Source: Deltaproteobacteria bacterium HGW-Deltaproteobacteria-19 (GTDB lineage: Bacteria > Desulfobacterota > Syntrophia > Syntrophales > PHBD01). From it: 64,000 bases of DNA. Position numbers and translations under genes: made by a program. Positions 36,899 to 46,520 of this stretch are shown here, piece after piece. The notes under the pieces are model-generated. The model saw only the letters and a program-made list of their open reading frames with translations. It was not told the origin of the DNA and did not search any database. The stretch's first letter is position 1; each line of letters begins with the position of its first letter. Location of the stretch: the NCBI GenBank assembly GCA_002841865.1, contig PHBD01000001.1, positions 62,001-126,000 on the forward strand, written 5' to 3'.

Positions 36899-38767
36899 AT
36901 GCTGAAATTCAAATTCCCCACCGGCATCCTGCCGCCGACCCTGCGGGGAAGACTGTTCCTCGTTCTGGCGATTGCCATCAGCATCCCCATCATTTCGACC
37001 GGTTACGTTCTGGAGCGGAAAGGCCGCCAGGCTCTGCTCGACGAAAAGACGGCGAAGCTCTTCGGCCTCACGAAAATCCTCGACAGCTACCTGGGAGAGG
37101 GGTTCGACGCAATCCTGAAGGGATACCGCGGCGACCCGGGGGACCGGATGGCGCAGATCCGCTACCTGAACGAACGGCTGCGGGATTTTACCGATCTCAT
37201 CGCCGAGGCCAATCCGGGTGTCGGCGTCGGCTACTATGGCAAGGATCTGAACGCCGCCATCACCTACGGTCCCAGCAGGGAGTACGGCATCAAGGTTGGC
37301 GAGATTCTGCCGGCGGACCATCCGGGGTGGCAGGTCATGGCAAAGGGACTGCCGTCCGTAGAAACCGGGCCGATGGCGCGCGGGCACATCATGAATGCCA
37401 TGTGGCCCATCATCCGGGACGGGCGGGTGATCGGCTACATCTGGGCCAACGAGTTCACGGCAGCGGTCGAGGAACAGGCCCTGGCCATGGACCGGGCCTT
37501 GATCGTGGTCGTCTCCTTCGGGCTGGTCTTGAGCCTGGTCCTGAGTTTCCTCATGGCGAAGCGTCTGACCAGGGACGTTGGCATCATCAAATTCGGCCTG
37601 AATCGAATGAAGCTCGACCTGAGGAAACCGGTCCGATCGCTGAAAGGTGAAATGGGCGAGATCAGCGATGCCGTGAACGAGATGGCAAGGGCGCTCATCG
37701 ACGCCCGATCGCTGAACGAAAACATCCTCTGGAGCATTGCCGACGGGGTCATCACCGTGGACGTCAGCGGCAATGTCACATCCATCAATCCCGCCGGACT
37801 GGAAATCATGGGCCTCGTCCATGAAGAGGTGATCGGCCGCCCCTACGAATCGCTGATGGATCGGGAGGTCAATTTCACGAGTTACCTCCTCAATACACTG
37901 AAGAACGGGAACGAATACGTCAGCTTGAACATCGACGTTCCCCTCCAGGACCGGACTGTGTATGTGAGTACCAGCACCAGCCTCCTCAGGGACGGAAGCG
38001 GCAAGGTCATCGGCGCCGTGGCAGTCTTCAAGGACATCAGCGAGACCAGGCAGCTGCAGAAGCAGGTCATGCGGGCCGACCGTCTGGCCGCCCTGGGTGA
38101 ACTGGTCGCGGGGATCGCCCACGACATCAGGAACCCCCTGACATCCATCCGCGGATTCGTCCAGTACCTGCAGAAAAACCGGGATCCGGAGGAACTCAAG
38201 GAGTACGCTCCCCTCATCATCCGCCAGGTGGACGGCCTGAACCGGACCATCAGCGAACTCCTGAGGTTCACCAAGCCGACTCCCCCCCATTTCGGGCCCG
38301 TGCAGCTGAACGACCTGATCGGAGGGGAAATCATGCGGCTGGTCCGGAACCGGGCCGCGAAACAGAACGTCGAGATCGATCTCCGGCTGGATCAGGATCT
38401 TCCCATGATCCGGGCCGACGGGGAGCAGCTCAAACAGGTCATGCTGAACCTCCTGATCAACTCCGGCCAGGCCATGGCGTCGGGAGGAAGGATCGTCATC
38501 CGGACTTCGGTGGAGACGCCCGGGAAAGTGACCGTTTCCGTCGCCGATGACGGATGCGGGATTCCACCGGAGCATCTCGAGAAGATCTTCGATCCGTTTT
38601 TTTCGACCAAGGCGACGGGGACCGGCCTGGGTCTTGCAGTGGTGAATCGCATCATCAGCGGGCACAATGGCACGATCAGGATCGAGAGCGAGCCGGGAAA
38701 AGGGACGACCGTGACGATCCATTTGCCCGAAATGCCTGCCGAGTTGGAGGAAATGCGGGAAGCATGA
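36899..38767 (+). CDS. atoS: AtoS-like sensor histidine kinase
   Basis: The 622-residue kinase has helices at about 20-38 and 205-227 around a periplasmic sensing region, a HAMP-like linker (about 228-280), a PAS domain (about 285-390), the H-box AGIAHDIRNPLTS and ATPase motifs VADDGCGIPP and GTGLGLAVV. This NtrB/AtoS arrangement typically phosphorylates a sigma-54 activator. The stop overlaps the activator gene start by four bases (ATGA), and a short-chain fatty acid transporter gene follows. The atoS name is by synteny and architecture; the ligand is not shown. Confidence 0.85.
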   Translation: MLKFKFPTGILPPTLRGRLFLVLAIAISIPIISTGYVLERKGRQALLDEKTAKLFGLTKILDSYLGEGFDAILKGYRGDPGDRMAQIRYLNERLRDFTDLIAEANPGVGVGYYGKDLNAAITYGPSREYGIKVGEILPADHPGWQVMAKGLPSVETGPMARGHIMNAMWPIIRDGRVIGYIWANEFTAAVEEQALAMDRALIVVVSFGLVLSLVLSFLMAKRLTRDVGIIKFGLNRMKLDLRKPVRSLKGEMGEISDAVNEMARALIDARSLNENILWSIADGVITVDVSGNVTSINPAGLEIMGLVHEEVIGRPYESLMDREVNFTSYLLNTLKNGNEYVSLNIDVPLQDRTVYVSTSTSLLRDGSGKVIGAVAVFKDISETRQLQKQVMRADRLAALGELVAGIAHDIRNPLTSIRGFVQYLQKNRDPEELKEYAPLIIRQVDGLNRTISELLRFTKPTPPHFGPVQLNDLIGGEIMRLVRNRAAKQNVEIDLRLDQDLPMIRADGEQLKQVMLNLLINSGQAMASGGRIVIRTSVETPGKVTVSVADDGCGIPPEHLEKIFDPFFSTKATGTGLGLAVVNRIISGHNGTIRIESEPGKGTTVTIHLPEMPAELEEMREA

Positions 38768-40134
38768 GACGGATCCTGGTTGTCGATGACGATGAGAGCG
38801 TGCGGAAACTCCTGACCGTGGTCCTGGGAAAGGAGGGGTTCGACGTCACGTGCGCGGATAACGGCCTGACGGGCCTCGAAGCGTTCCGGAGCACCTCCGC
38901 TGACATCGTCATCATGGACATCCGCATGCCTGAGATGGACGGCCTGCAGGCGCTGGAAGAGATCACAAAAATGCGCCGGGGCGCCGCGGTGATCCTGATG
39001 ACGGCTTACGCCGCCGTGGAGACGGCGGTGCAGGCAATGAAGCTGGGAGCCTTCGATTACGTCATCAAGCCATTCGACATCGACGAGATCCTGCTCCTCG
39101 TGGAGCGCGCTCTTCAGCTGCAGCAGATGCGCAGTGATATCAACCTGCTGCATCGCGAACTCCTGCAGAGCTACCGTCTGGACCGAATCCTGACGGACAA
39201 CCCGCAGATGAAGGACCTCTGCCTGACGGTACCCCGCATCGCCGGGAGCAATGCCAGCGTGCTGATCACGGGAGAAAGCGGATCGGGCAAGGAGTTATTT
39301 GCCTCGGCCATTCACTACAACAGCAAACGGTGCAACGGGCCGTTCGTCAAGATCAACTGCGGGGCCATCCCGGAAGGGCTCCTGGAGAGCGAGTTTTTCG
39401 GCCATGAAAAGGGAGCCTTCACCGGCGCCATCGCCCGCCGTCGGGGACGGTTCGAGCAGGCCAACGGCGGTACGATCTTCCTGGATGAAATCGCCGACAT
39501 CACCCCGAATCTGCAGGTGAAACTGCTTCGTGTCCTGCAGGAGCGCGAATTCGAGCGGATCGGCTCCAACGAGACCATCAAGACAGACGTACGTGTCATT
39601 GTCGCCACCAATCGGGACCTGGAGAGCATGGTGCGGGCCGATACGTTCCGGCAGGATCTTTATTACCGCATCAATGTGGTGAGCCTGCACGTGCCGCCCC
39701 TCCGGGAGCGCCCAGAGGACATCCGTCTGCTGGCGGACCACTTCCTGCAGCGGTTCGCAACGGAAAACAACCGGGAAATCGTCACATTCGACGACGACGC
39801 CTATCAGGCTCTCATGGGCTACGGCTGGCCCGGCAACGTGCGGGAGCTGGCCAACGCCGTGGAGAGCGCAGTGATCATGAGCACCGGCAGCATGATTTTC
39901 TCCGAAGACCTGCCGAAACAGATCCTGGGCGGTGAACGCCGGATGGCGGAAGCGGACGCGCCGGATATCCAGGAGAACCAACGGCCACTGAAGGAAATGG
40001 TCAAGGAATTCGAGCGGCTGGCAATTCTCCAGGCCCTTGAGAGGAATCAGGAAAACCGGGTCCGGACAGCACGCGAGCTGGGCATCAGTCGGCGTTCACT
40101 TCTCTACAAGCTTCAGGAATACGATATTTCGTAG
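38764..40134 (+). CDS. atoC: AtoC-like sigma-54-dependent response regulator
   Basis: The true start is the ATG at 38764, overlapping the kinase stop; the longer frame to 38554 is an artefact. The 456-residue protein has a receiver (LVVDDDESV, VIMDIRMPEMDG, IKPFD), an AAA+ sigma-54 interaction domain with Walker A GESGSGKEL, the GAFTGA loop and YGWPGNVREL, and a Fis-type HTH (RTARELGISRRSLLYKLQ). It should activate the sigma-54 promoter of the adjoining transporter gene after phosphorylation by the AtoS-like kinase. Confidence 0.92.
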   Translation: MRRILVVDDDESVRKLLTVVLGKEGFDVTCADNGLTGLEAFRSTSADIVIMDIRMPEMDGLQALEEITKMRRGAAVILMTAYAAVETAVQAMKLGAFDYVIKPFDIDEILLLVERALQLQQMRSDINLLHRELLQSYRLDRILTDNPQMKDLCLTVPRIAGSNASVLITGESGSGKELFASAIHYNSKRCNGPFVKINCGAIPEGLLESEFFGHEKGAFTGAIARRRGRFEQANGGTIFLDEIADITPNLQVKLLRVLQEREFERIGSNETIKTDVRVIVATNRDLESMVRADTFRQDLYYRINVVSLHVPPLRERPEDIRLLADHFLQRFATENNREIVTFDDDAYQALMGYGWPGNVRELANAVESAVIMSTGSMIFSEDLPKQILGGERRMAEADAPDIQENQRPLKEMVKEFERLAILQALERNQENRVRTARELGISRRSLLYKLQEYDIS

Positions 40135-40168
40135 CGCAAATTTTTGCGCAGGTGCGCAAGAATTAGCG
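40134..40168. promoter_or_regulatory. Two tandem inverted repeats, probable AtoC enhancer
   Basis: GCGCAAATTTTTGCGC (40134-40149) and GCGCAAGAATTAGCG (40154-40168) share the pattern GCGCAA-N3-TT-N-GCG. They start 20 bases apart, about two helical turns, and begin at the last base of the activator gene stop codon. They lie about 110-145 bases upstream of the -24 element, the expected position for an upstream activating sequence. Confidence 0.65.
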
Positions 40169-40278
40169 TATCCTCCTCATATGCATCCTCTATAAAACCC
40201 TCCGTACCGTAATCATCCAGACCCAGGCATTTCCAGTATAAACGGCAACATGCATTGATTGCTCCATTCCTCTTCGGA

Positions 40279-40294
40279 TGGCATGTCCATTGCT
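40279..40294 (+). promoter_or_regulatory. Sigma-54 promoter of the fatty acid transporter gene
   Basis: TGGCATGTCCATTGCT matches the -24/-12 consensus, with GG at 40280-40281 and GC at 40292-40293 separated by exactly ten bases. Transcription would start near 40305 and give a short leader before the ribosome site at about 40333-40341. Confidence 0.8.
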
Positions 40295-40348
40295 GTTCTT
40301 GTGGCGTCGGAATGGTACGTCCATATTCTACGAAAGGAGAAAGAACGC

Positions 40349-41731
40349 ATGAGTAAAAAAACCAACAACAACAACGAAGAAACATTTCTTTCCCGCTTCA
40401 CCGAAGGCTTTGCACAGTGGGCCTTCCGGTGGGTGCCGGACGCCCTGGTCTTCGCCCTGATCCTGACGGTGATCGTTTTCTTCGCCGGCTGGGGGCTCAC
40501 GGCCCATGGCCCCGGGCAGCTCGTCGGCGACTGGATGAAGGGGTTCTGGATCCTTCTCACCTTCGCCATGCAGATGTGCCTCCTGATGATCACCGGCTTC
40601 ATCGTCGGCGATTCCAAGTACATCAAGGCCGGCCTCCTGAAATTGGTCGACATCCCCAAGACCAAGACCCAGACAATCCTGTTCTACTCCATCTTTATGT
40701 GCGTGGTCATGTGGTTCCATTGGGGAATCGGCCTGATGGTCGCCATCATCATGGGGCGGGCCATTGCGGTCAAGAAGAGGGGCTTGGGGATCCATTATCC
40801 CTTCATCGCCGCCATCTCCTACGTCACGGCGCTGATGTCGAACGGACCCTCCCAGGCGGCCCAGCTGCTCATGGCCACGCCGGGCAACTTCATGGAGAAG
40901 GCCGCCGGTGTCATTCCGCTCAGCCAGTCGGTGTTCGACATCAAACTGCTCGTAACGAACCTGGTGCTCCTCATCACCATTCCGATCATCCTGATGGCCA
41001 TCGCTCCGAAAAAAGAGCACGCCGTGGAAGTCGACGACGCCACGGCCGCGATCTTCGTACCGCCTCCCGATCCCCCGGTGGACAAGAAAAGCCTCCCGCC
41101 GGCGGAACGCCTGGATCGCTCCTTCGTTCTTCCCATACTGATCGGCGCCGCCGGTGTGTTCGGTTGCGCAAAGCTGTTCGGGATGAAGGGAATCGCCGCC
41201 CTGGACCTCAACACGCTGAACTTTCTGCTGCTGATGGTCGGCCTCATCCTCCACGGCAACTCCAAGAGCTTCATCGAGTCCGTTCAGCGCGGTACCTCCA
41301 CGGTTTACGGTGTCATCATCCAGTTTCCCCTCTATGCGGGCATCTTCGGCATGATCAGCTTCTCGGGCCTGGCCGAGATCATCACGAGGTTCTTCATCGA
41401 AATCTCGACGCCCACGACCTTCACCTGGATCGTATTCATTTACACGGGCATCGTCGACTTCTTCGTTCCCTCGGCGGGATCCAAGTTCGTTATCGAGGCC
41501 CCCTACATCCTGCCCGCTGCCAAGAATCTCGGTGTCGCTTACGGCGATGTGCTGAACGCCTACACCGCCGGCAGCCTCTGGGTGAACATGATCCAGCCGT
41601 TCTGGGCGCTGCCCATCCTGGGCGCCTTCCGGCTCAAGTTCAAGGACATCCTCCCCTATACCTTCATCGGCTGGCTCTGGATGTTCATCGTCATGTCCCT
41701 GTCGTTCTTCATCCTGCCGCAGATTTTCTAA
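40349..41731 (+). CDS. atoE: Short-chain fatty acid transporter, AtoE type
   Basis: The start at 40349 follows CGAAAGGAGAAAG; the frame upstream to 40259 overlaps the sigma-54 promoter. The 460-residue membrane protein has at least ten hydrophobic segments. It carries the conserved WFHWGIGLMVAIIMGRAIA and FFVPSAGSKFVIEAPYI segments of the AtoE/TIGR00366 short-chain fatty acid transporter family. It should import or export acids such as acetoacetate or butyrate. Upstream are the cognate two-component system and an apparent sigma-54 promoter. No acetoacetyl-CoA transferase or thiolase genes accompany it, unlike E. coli ato. Confidence 0.93.
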   Translation: MSKKTNNNNEETFLSRFTEGFAQWAFRWVPDALVFALILTVIVFFAGWGLTAHGPGQLVGDWMKGFWILLTFAMQMCLLMITGFIVGDSKYIKAGLLKLVDIPKTKTQTILFYSIFMCVVMWFHWGIGLMVAIIMGRAIAVKKRGLGIHYPFIAAISYVTALMSNGPSQAAQLLMATPGNFMEKAAGVIPLSQSVFDIKLLVTNLVLLITIPIILMAIAPKKEHAVEVDDATAAIFVPPPDPPVDKKSLPPAERLDRSFVLPILIGAAGVFGCAKLFGMKGIAALDLNTLNFLLLMVGLILHGNSKSFIESVQRGTSTVYGVIIQFPLYAGIFGMISFSGLAEIITRFFIEISTPTTFTWIVFIYTGIVDFFVPSAGSKFVIEAPYILPAAKNLGVAYGDVLNAYTAGSLWVNMIQPFWALPILGAFRLKFKDILPYTFIGWLWMFIVMSLSFFILPQIF

Positions 41732-41763
41732 ACGGCTGAAACACACAGGTTCGAACCCGAAAA

Positions 41764-41799
41764 AAGAGGCCGCCTCTCCTGACCGAGAGGCGGCCTCTT
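41764..41799 (-). terminator. Bidirectional intrinsic terminator
   Basis: A perfect 15-bp stem (AAGAGGCCGCCTCTC with GAGAGGCGGCCTCTT) and 6-base loop lies between two convergent genes. Read on the minus strand it is followed by TTTTTT, a canonical intrinsic terminator for the cytochrome gene. On plus it can still form a hairpin that ends the atoE transcript. Confidence 0.85.
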
Positions 41800-41846
41800 G
41801 CATCTGGTTGACGGTTGACTTAATGCCGATCAAACGTCCCGGTTCA

Positions 41847-42371
41847 TCAGGGCACCTTGAAGTCGAACTTGTGGCACTGGTTGCAGTAATTCTCGTTCTT
41901 GGCGTGCTGTTTGTGGCAGAGGGTGCAGTCCAGCTCCGTCCCGTAATGGGGCGAGGTGTGGGGGTTCTCCGGTTTCACCTTGGCCGTCTTTTCCGCCAGT
42001 TTGGCCGTGGGGCCGTGACAGGAGACGCACTTGTCCATGGCCAGGGGCTCCGGCTGCCCCTTTCCGTGGCATGCTGCGCAGTCTACACCGGAGAATTGAT
42101 GGCGATGGCTGCCGGGCATTTTCCCCACCAGAGACATCTTGCCCTCCGTGTGACAGGCTTGGCAGTCCTTCCACTTCATGTCCTTGACGCCGGGGTGGCT
42201 GTCCGGCAGGACCTTGTCCGCCCCGTGGCAGGCCGCGCAGTCCGCGGCCTTCGCCCCGAGCACCTGCCTGGGCGCCGCCGAGACGGCCCCGACGGCCGCG
42301 ATCAGAAGGAGCAGGCAGCAGCCGGCGAGAACGGCCCACAACATTTTCTTCCGCGTTTCTATTGAAGACAT
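41847..42371 (-). CDS. Exported hexaheme c-type cytochrome
   Basis: The start at 42371 lies 5 bases after GGAGGT and gives a 174-residue protein with a signal peptide (about 1-38). Six CxxCH heme-binding motifs follow: CAACH, CQACH, CAACH, CVSCH, CTLCH and CNQCH. The terminal PHYGTELDCTLCHKQH-type block resembles the heme domain of flavocytochrome c fumarate reductases, but no flavin domain follows. It probably shuttles electrons in the periplasm. Six hemes is more than the usual four of that domain. The gene appears monocistronic. Confidence 0.9.
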   Translation of the reverse strand: MSSIETRKKMLWAVLAGCCLLLLIAAVGAVSAAPRQVLGAKAADCAACHGADKVLPDSHPGVKDMKWKDCQACHTEGKMSLVGKMPGSHRHQFSGVDCAACHGKGQPEPLAMDKCVSCHGPTAKLAEKTAKVKPENPHTSPHYGTELDCTLCHKQHAKNENYCNQCHKFDFKVP

Positions 42372-42542
42372 TTCATACCTCCAGCAATTCAATGAATAAG
42401 TTTATCCGGTCCGAGGTCGCCTGACCAAGGCCTTTTCTTTTGCCGTATTATGGACGGCGATGCGCCCGAAAATGTATTGGGGAGTTCTATAACGTTTCGG
42501 GAATCGTGAAGTCAAACAGGTATTTCGGTCATTGCCACCCGC

Positions 42543-45500
42543 TCATGCCATCCGCTCGAACTCACGGAATTTCTCATCCAGGCGTTTGGGGGAAACCGGG
42601 TAGGGGGTCTTGAGCTCCTGGGCGAAGAGGGACACCTTGTATTCCTCGATCATCCAGTACAGGTCGTCCAGGGCATCCTTCTTTTCCGGAGAGGCGTCGA
42701 CGGACAGGGTGTTCCGGAGATCCTTGAAGCGGGCCAGGATCGCTTCGATCTCCCGGGAGCGGGCCAGGGCCTTCTCCAGGTGCTGGAGCCCCCGCTCCGC
42801 CCGGACGGCCAGCGCCTTCAGGTACCGAAGAATATGCCGTATGCGTTCATTGTCATAGCGGATCAGGAAGTCCGGAGGCAGCAGGCGATGGAATTCCTCT
42901 TCCATGGACTGGAGATAACTCTTTGCGGGCGAATTGCTGCGGTGGGCCTGCTCCAGCGTCCGCAGGGCCTTCCGGGTCTCATGGGCTGCCAGGAAGATCG
43001 GCCCGGCCGCCTCCCGAACCTCCTGTCCCCGTGGCAGAATCCGGGACCGGACCGTGTTGCCATGATGCAGGAAATCCTCCTGCGAGCGGACGGGAACGGC
43101 AAACAGGTCATGCCGGACCTTATCCATGAGCAGCTTTTCCACTTCCCGGAAGCCCCCCAGGGCCTCTGCCCGGGTCTTCATGTCTCCGGCCAGAACCAGG
43201 GCTTTTTTCAGGTGCCGCAACTCCTCGGCGAAGTGCAGCGCGTACAGGGCCTCCACTCCCTGGAGATGCAGTTCGCGGGCCTCCGCACGGTTCTGCAGCA
43301 GCCGGAGGGAGATGCCTTCATTCTCCGGAACGAGCGCGGGGAAGAGGAGGCCGACGTTTTCCACCGCCAGCTCCTCCGGGAGTGTCCCGACCTCCCAGGT
43401 CGTCAGGCCCGTGCGCTCCCATTCCCGCCGCATCCGGTCGAACGCGGTCGACTCGGCGTCAGCCGCCGCATGGGCCTGGAGCGCCCGGATGTCCCGCGTC
43501 TCCGCCAGGGTCTTTCCCTTCTCGTCCACCACGAGGTAGCGGAGCTTCAGGTGGTCGCTCACGGCGTCGGCGGACCAGGCGGACACGGGAACGTGCACGC
43601 CGAAGCGCTCGTGGATGATCCGGCTCAGGGCCGTCAGGAGGGGCGTGTCGGACTCCTCGATGTTTTCCATGATGATCAAAACAGCCTGCGGAACGGGCTG
43701 GAGGCGTCGCCTGTACTCCTTTGGCAGCCCCTTCAGGAGGGCCGAGATCCTCTCCCGGAGCAGCCCCGGGACCGCCCATTCCATGCGACCCGGCGATAGG
43801 GCCGGCAGGGCCTGGACGGGGATCTTCAGGGTCACGCCGTCATCACGGCCGGCGGGATCGAACCGGTAGTCCAGGGGAAAGCGGAGGCGGCCGATGCGGG
43901 CATGATCCGGGAAGGCGACCAGCTCGTCCAGATCGGGCCGGCGGAGGAAGACATCCGCCTCGGACATGCGCAGGAAGGCATCGCCGCCCCGTTCCCGGAT
44001 CTTCTTCTTCAAGAGCGGCCAGCTGTATACGCCCGACAGCCGCTCTTCGTAGAACTGTGCCAGGTCGTTTTCGTCAGCCAGGTACTCCCGACGGCGGAGC
44101 TTCTGCTCCACCGCGGAAGCCTCCTCCACAAGTTCCCGGTTATGGGTCAGGAAGGGCAGGGGATGCCGGACGTTGCCTTCCACCAGGGCCTCCCGGATGA
44201 AAATGCGCGTCGCCTCATCCGGATCGACGGGGCCGTAGGAGACTGTCCGGGCGGGGACGATCACGAGCCCGAAGAGCTGGACCTGCTGTGTCGCCACGAC
44301 CTCGCCCCGGTCCTTCACCCAGCGGGGGTCGGCGTAGGAGGAACGGCAGAGGTCGCCTCCCAGTTCTTCCAGCCAGGCGTTCTCGATGGAGGCAACCGTC
44401 CGGGCAAAGAGGCGGGAGGTCTCCACCATTTCCGCCGCCACGATCCAGGCGCCTCCGCGTCCGAAGAGGCCCGAGCCGGGGAAGAGCATCACCTCCCGGC
44501 CTCGGGTGGCCGTGTAGAGGTTCTTTTCTTTCTTGACGGCGATGTTCGAGAGGTAACCGCTCAGGATCGACTTGTGAATGGCGGCGAAGCGCTCCTCCGG
44601 GGAAGGGGAAGGGAACTGGGAGGGAGACGGTTTCCCGGTCCCGATGCGCCTCTTCCATGATCCGTCTCCGGAAAGGATGCCCCGGATCTGGTCGTATACG
44701 TCCCTCCACTCCCGCATCCTCCGGTACGACAAGAAGTGGAGCTTGCAGAACTTCCGCATCCGGTTCTGCGTCTTGAGGCTCTCCAACTGGCGGTGAAAGG
44801 TGTTCCAGATGTTCCAGAGCGTGAGGAAGTCCGAGGAGGGATCCCGGAACGGCGTGTGCATACGGTCCGCCTCGTCTTCCTTTTCGAGCGGCCGCTCCCG
44901 GGGGTCCGGGATGGACAGGGCGGAGGCGATGACGGCGACCTCCTCGACGCAGTCCAGGCTCGCCGCCTCAAGGATCATCCGGGAGATCCGCGGATCCATG
45001 GGCAGGCGGGCCATCCGGCGGCCCAGGTCGGTCAGCGCATACGGCCGGTCGTCCCCCTCCCGCTCGTCTTTCTTCTTGGCCGCGATGGCGCCGAGCTCCT
45101 GGAGCACGTCGATGCCGTCCTTGATGCTCCGGGGCTGGGGAGGATCTACGAAGGGGAAGGAGTGGATCTTCCCCAGGTTGAGGGAGAGCATCCGCAGGAT
45201 GACCTCCGCCAGATTGGCCCGGGAGATCTCCGGAGGGGTGAAGAGCGGCCGCTCCTCGTACGATCCCTCGTCGTACAGCCGTATGCAGACGCCGCCCTCG
45301 ACGCGGCCGCAGCGCCCCTTCCGCTGGTCGGCGCTGCTCCGGGAGACCTTCTTGACCGGCAGGCTGGTGGTCCGCGTCCGCGGATTGTACTGGAGAAGCC
45401 GGGCCAGCCCCGTGTCCACGACGTAGCGGATCCCGGGGATCGTGATGGAGGTCTCGGCGATGTTTGTGGCGACGACGATCTTCCGTTGGGACGTGGACTG

Positions 45501-46382
45501 GAAGATCCTTTTCTGCTCCCCCCAGGAGAGGCGGGCGAAGAGCGGGAGTACGAGGACGTCCCCGCCGGCCCTGGATTCCAGGAGATCGCAGGCCTCGCGG
45601 ATATCCTGCTCCCGGGGCATGAAGACGAGAATGTCTCCCTGGGGATCCTCAAACAGGAGTTCCTCGACGTTCCGGACGGCGGCGTCGATGTAGGTCAGGT
45701 CGCCTTCCTCCTCGAGGGCCTTGTCGACGGGACGCCAGCGGACCTCCACCGGGAAGAGGCGGCCGGAGACCTCGATGATCGGTGCACCGCCGTAGAAACG
45801 CGAGAATTTCTCCGCGTCGATCGTGGCGGAGGTGATGATGACCCGCAGATCCCGGCGGCGGAGCAGGAGATTCTTCAGGATCCCCAGGACAAAATCGATG
45901 TTCAGGCTCCGCTCGTGGGCCTCGTCCACGATGATCGTGTCGTAGCGGGAGAGGCGCGGGTCCGCCTGGGCCTCCATGAGGAGGATTCCGTCGGTCATCA
46001 TCTTGATCCGGGTGGCGGGACCGGAGCGCTCCTCGAACCGGATCTTGTAGGCCACGGTTCCGCCGGGCTCTTCCCCCAGTTCCTCGGCGATCCGCTGAGC
46101 CACCGTCACCGCGGCCACACGCCGGGGCTGGGTACAGCCGACGAGCCCGCGGCGTCCCCTTCCGGCCTCGAGGCACATCTTCGGGATCTGGGTACTCTTC
46201 CCCGATCCTGTCTCTCCGGTGATGATCACCACAGGGTTCTCCCGGATGGCCGTTACGATGTCCCGTCGGCGCTGGACGATGGGCAGGACACGGGGATAGT
46301 GAAGATCCACGTGGGAAGGGAGGACCGCGCCGGGCGGGGCTTTCGGACGGGCGATGGTTTTTTTGGGGGCCTGCGAATCCAT
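42543..46382 (-). CDS. hrpA: ATP-dependent RNA helicase HrpA
   Basis: The open frame extends far upstream, but the homologous protein starts at the ATG at 46382 (MDSQAPKKT), giving 1279 residues, close to the roughly 1300 of E. coli HrpA. Motifs are TGETGSGKSTQ (55-65), DEAHER, SATIDAEKF and QRKGRCGRVEGG, the DExH-box RNA helicase set, plus a long C-terminal HrpA-specific region. HrpA acts in mRNA processing and ribosome quality control. The GC-rich reverse complement contains long open frames that are not genes. Confidence 0.93.
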   Translation of the reverse strand: MDSQAPKKTIARPKAPPGAVLPSHVDLHYPRVLPIVQRRRDIVTAIRENPVVIITGETGSGKSTQIPKMCLEAGRGRRGLVGCTQPRRVAAVTVAQRIAEELGEEPGGTVAYKIRFEERSGPATRIKMMTDGILLMEAQADPRLSRYDTIIVDEAHERSLNIDFVLGILKNLLLRRRDLRVIITSATIDAEKFSRFYGGAPIIEVSGRLFPVEVRWRPVDKALEEEGDLTYIDAAVRNVEELLFEDPQGDILVFMPREQDIREACDLLESRAGGDVLVLPLFARLSWGEQKRIFQSTSQRKIVVATNIAETSITIPGIRYVVDTGLARLLQYNPRTRTTSLPVKKVSRSSADQRKGRCGRVEGGVCIRLYDEGSYEERPLFTPPEISRANLAEVILRMLSLNLGKIHSFPFVDPPQPRSIKDGIDVLQELGAIAAKKKDEREGDDRPYALTDLGRRMARLPMDPRISRMILEAASLDCVEEVAVIASALSIPDPRERPLEKEDEADRMHTPFRDPSSDFLTLWNIWNTFHRQLESLKTQNRMRKFCKLHFLSYRRMREWRDVYDQIRGILSGDGSWKRRIGTGKPSPSQFPSPSPEERFAAIHKSILSGYLSNIAVKKEKNLYTATRGREVMLFPGSGLFGRGGAWIVAAEMVETSRLFARTVASIENAWLEELGGDLCRSSYADPRWVKDRGEVVATQQVQLFGLVIVPARTVSYGPVDPDEATRIFIREALVEGNVRHPLPFLTHNRELVEEASAVEQKLRRREYLADENDLAQFYEERLSGVYSWPLLKKKIRERGGDAFLRMSEADVFLRRPDLDELVAFPDHARIGRLRFPLDYRFDPAGRDDGVTLKIPVQALPALSPGRMEWAVPGLLRERISALLKGLPKEYRRRLQPVPQAVLIIMENIEESDTPLLTALSRIIHERFGVHVPVSAWSADAVSDHLKLRYLVVDEKGKTLAETRDIRALQAHAAADAESTAFDRMRREWERTGLTTWEVGTLPEELAVENVGLLFPALVPENEGISLRLLQNRAEARELHLQGVEALYALHFAEELRHLKKALVLAGDMKTRAEALGGFREVEKLLMDKVRHDLFAVPVRSQEDFLHHGNTVRSRILPRGQEVREAAGPIFLAAHETRKALRTLEQAHRSNSPAKSYLQSMEEEFHRLLPPDFLIRYDNERIRHILRYLKALAVRAERGLQHLEKALARSREIEAILARFKDLRNTLSVDASPEKKDALDDLYWMIEEYKVSLFAQELKTPYPVSPKRLDEKFREFERMA

Positions 46383-46431
46383 CCGCACGCTTCCTTCCGT
46401 TCGGTCCGATCCCTTCAAAGGGCGGATGTCT

Positions 46432-46460
46432 TTGGAAAACGGGTTCCTGTGTGGTATAAG
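46432..46460 (+). promoter_or_regulatory. Sigma-70-like promoter of the GH57-GT5 gene
   Basis: TTGGAA (46432-46437), a 17-base spacer and TATAAG (46455-46460) match the sigma-70 layout well, 61 bases before the start codon. Confidence 0.55.
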
Positions 46461-46520
46461 GCAGCTATCAGAATCGACCCCGCCTGACAAGGGGATTCGG
46501 GCATTGCACGGGGGACGGAC

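Noticed and set aside
36791-38722. 643-codon minus-strand frame antisense to the AtoS-like gene
   Set aside because: The plus strand encodes a complete kinase; the reverse frame has no recognisable motif or start site.
44736-46487. 583-codon plus-strand frame antisense to hrpA
   Set aside because: It is a shadow of GC-rich codons, with no ribosome site and a low-complexity charged product.
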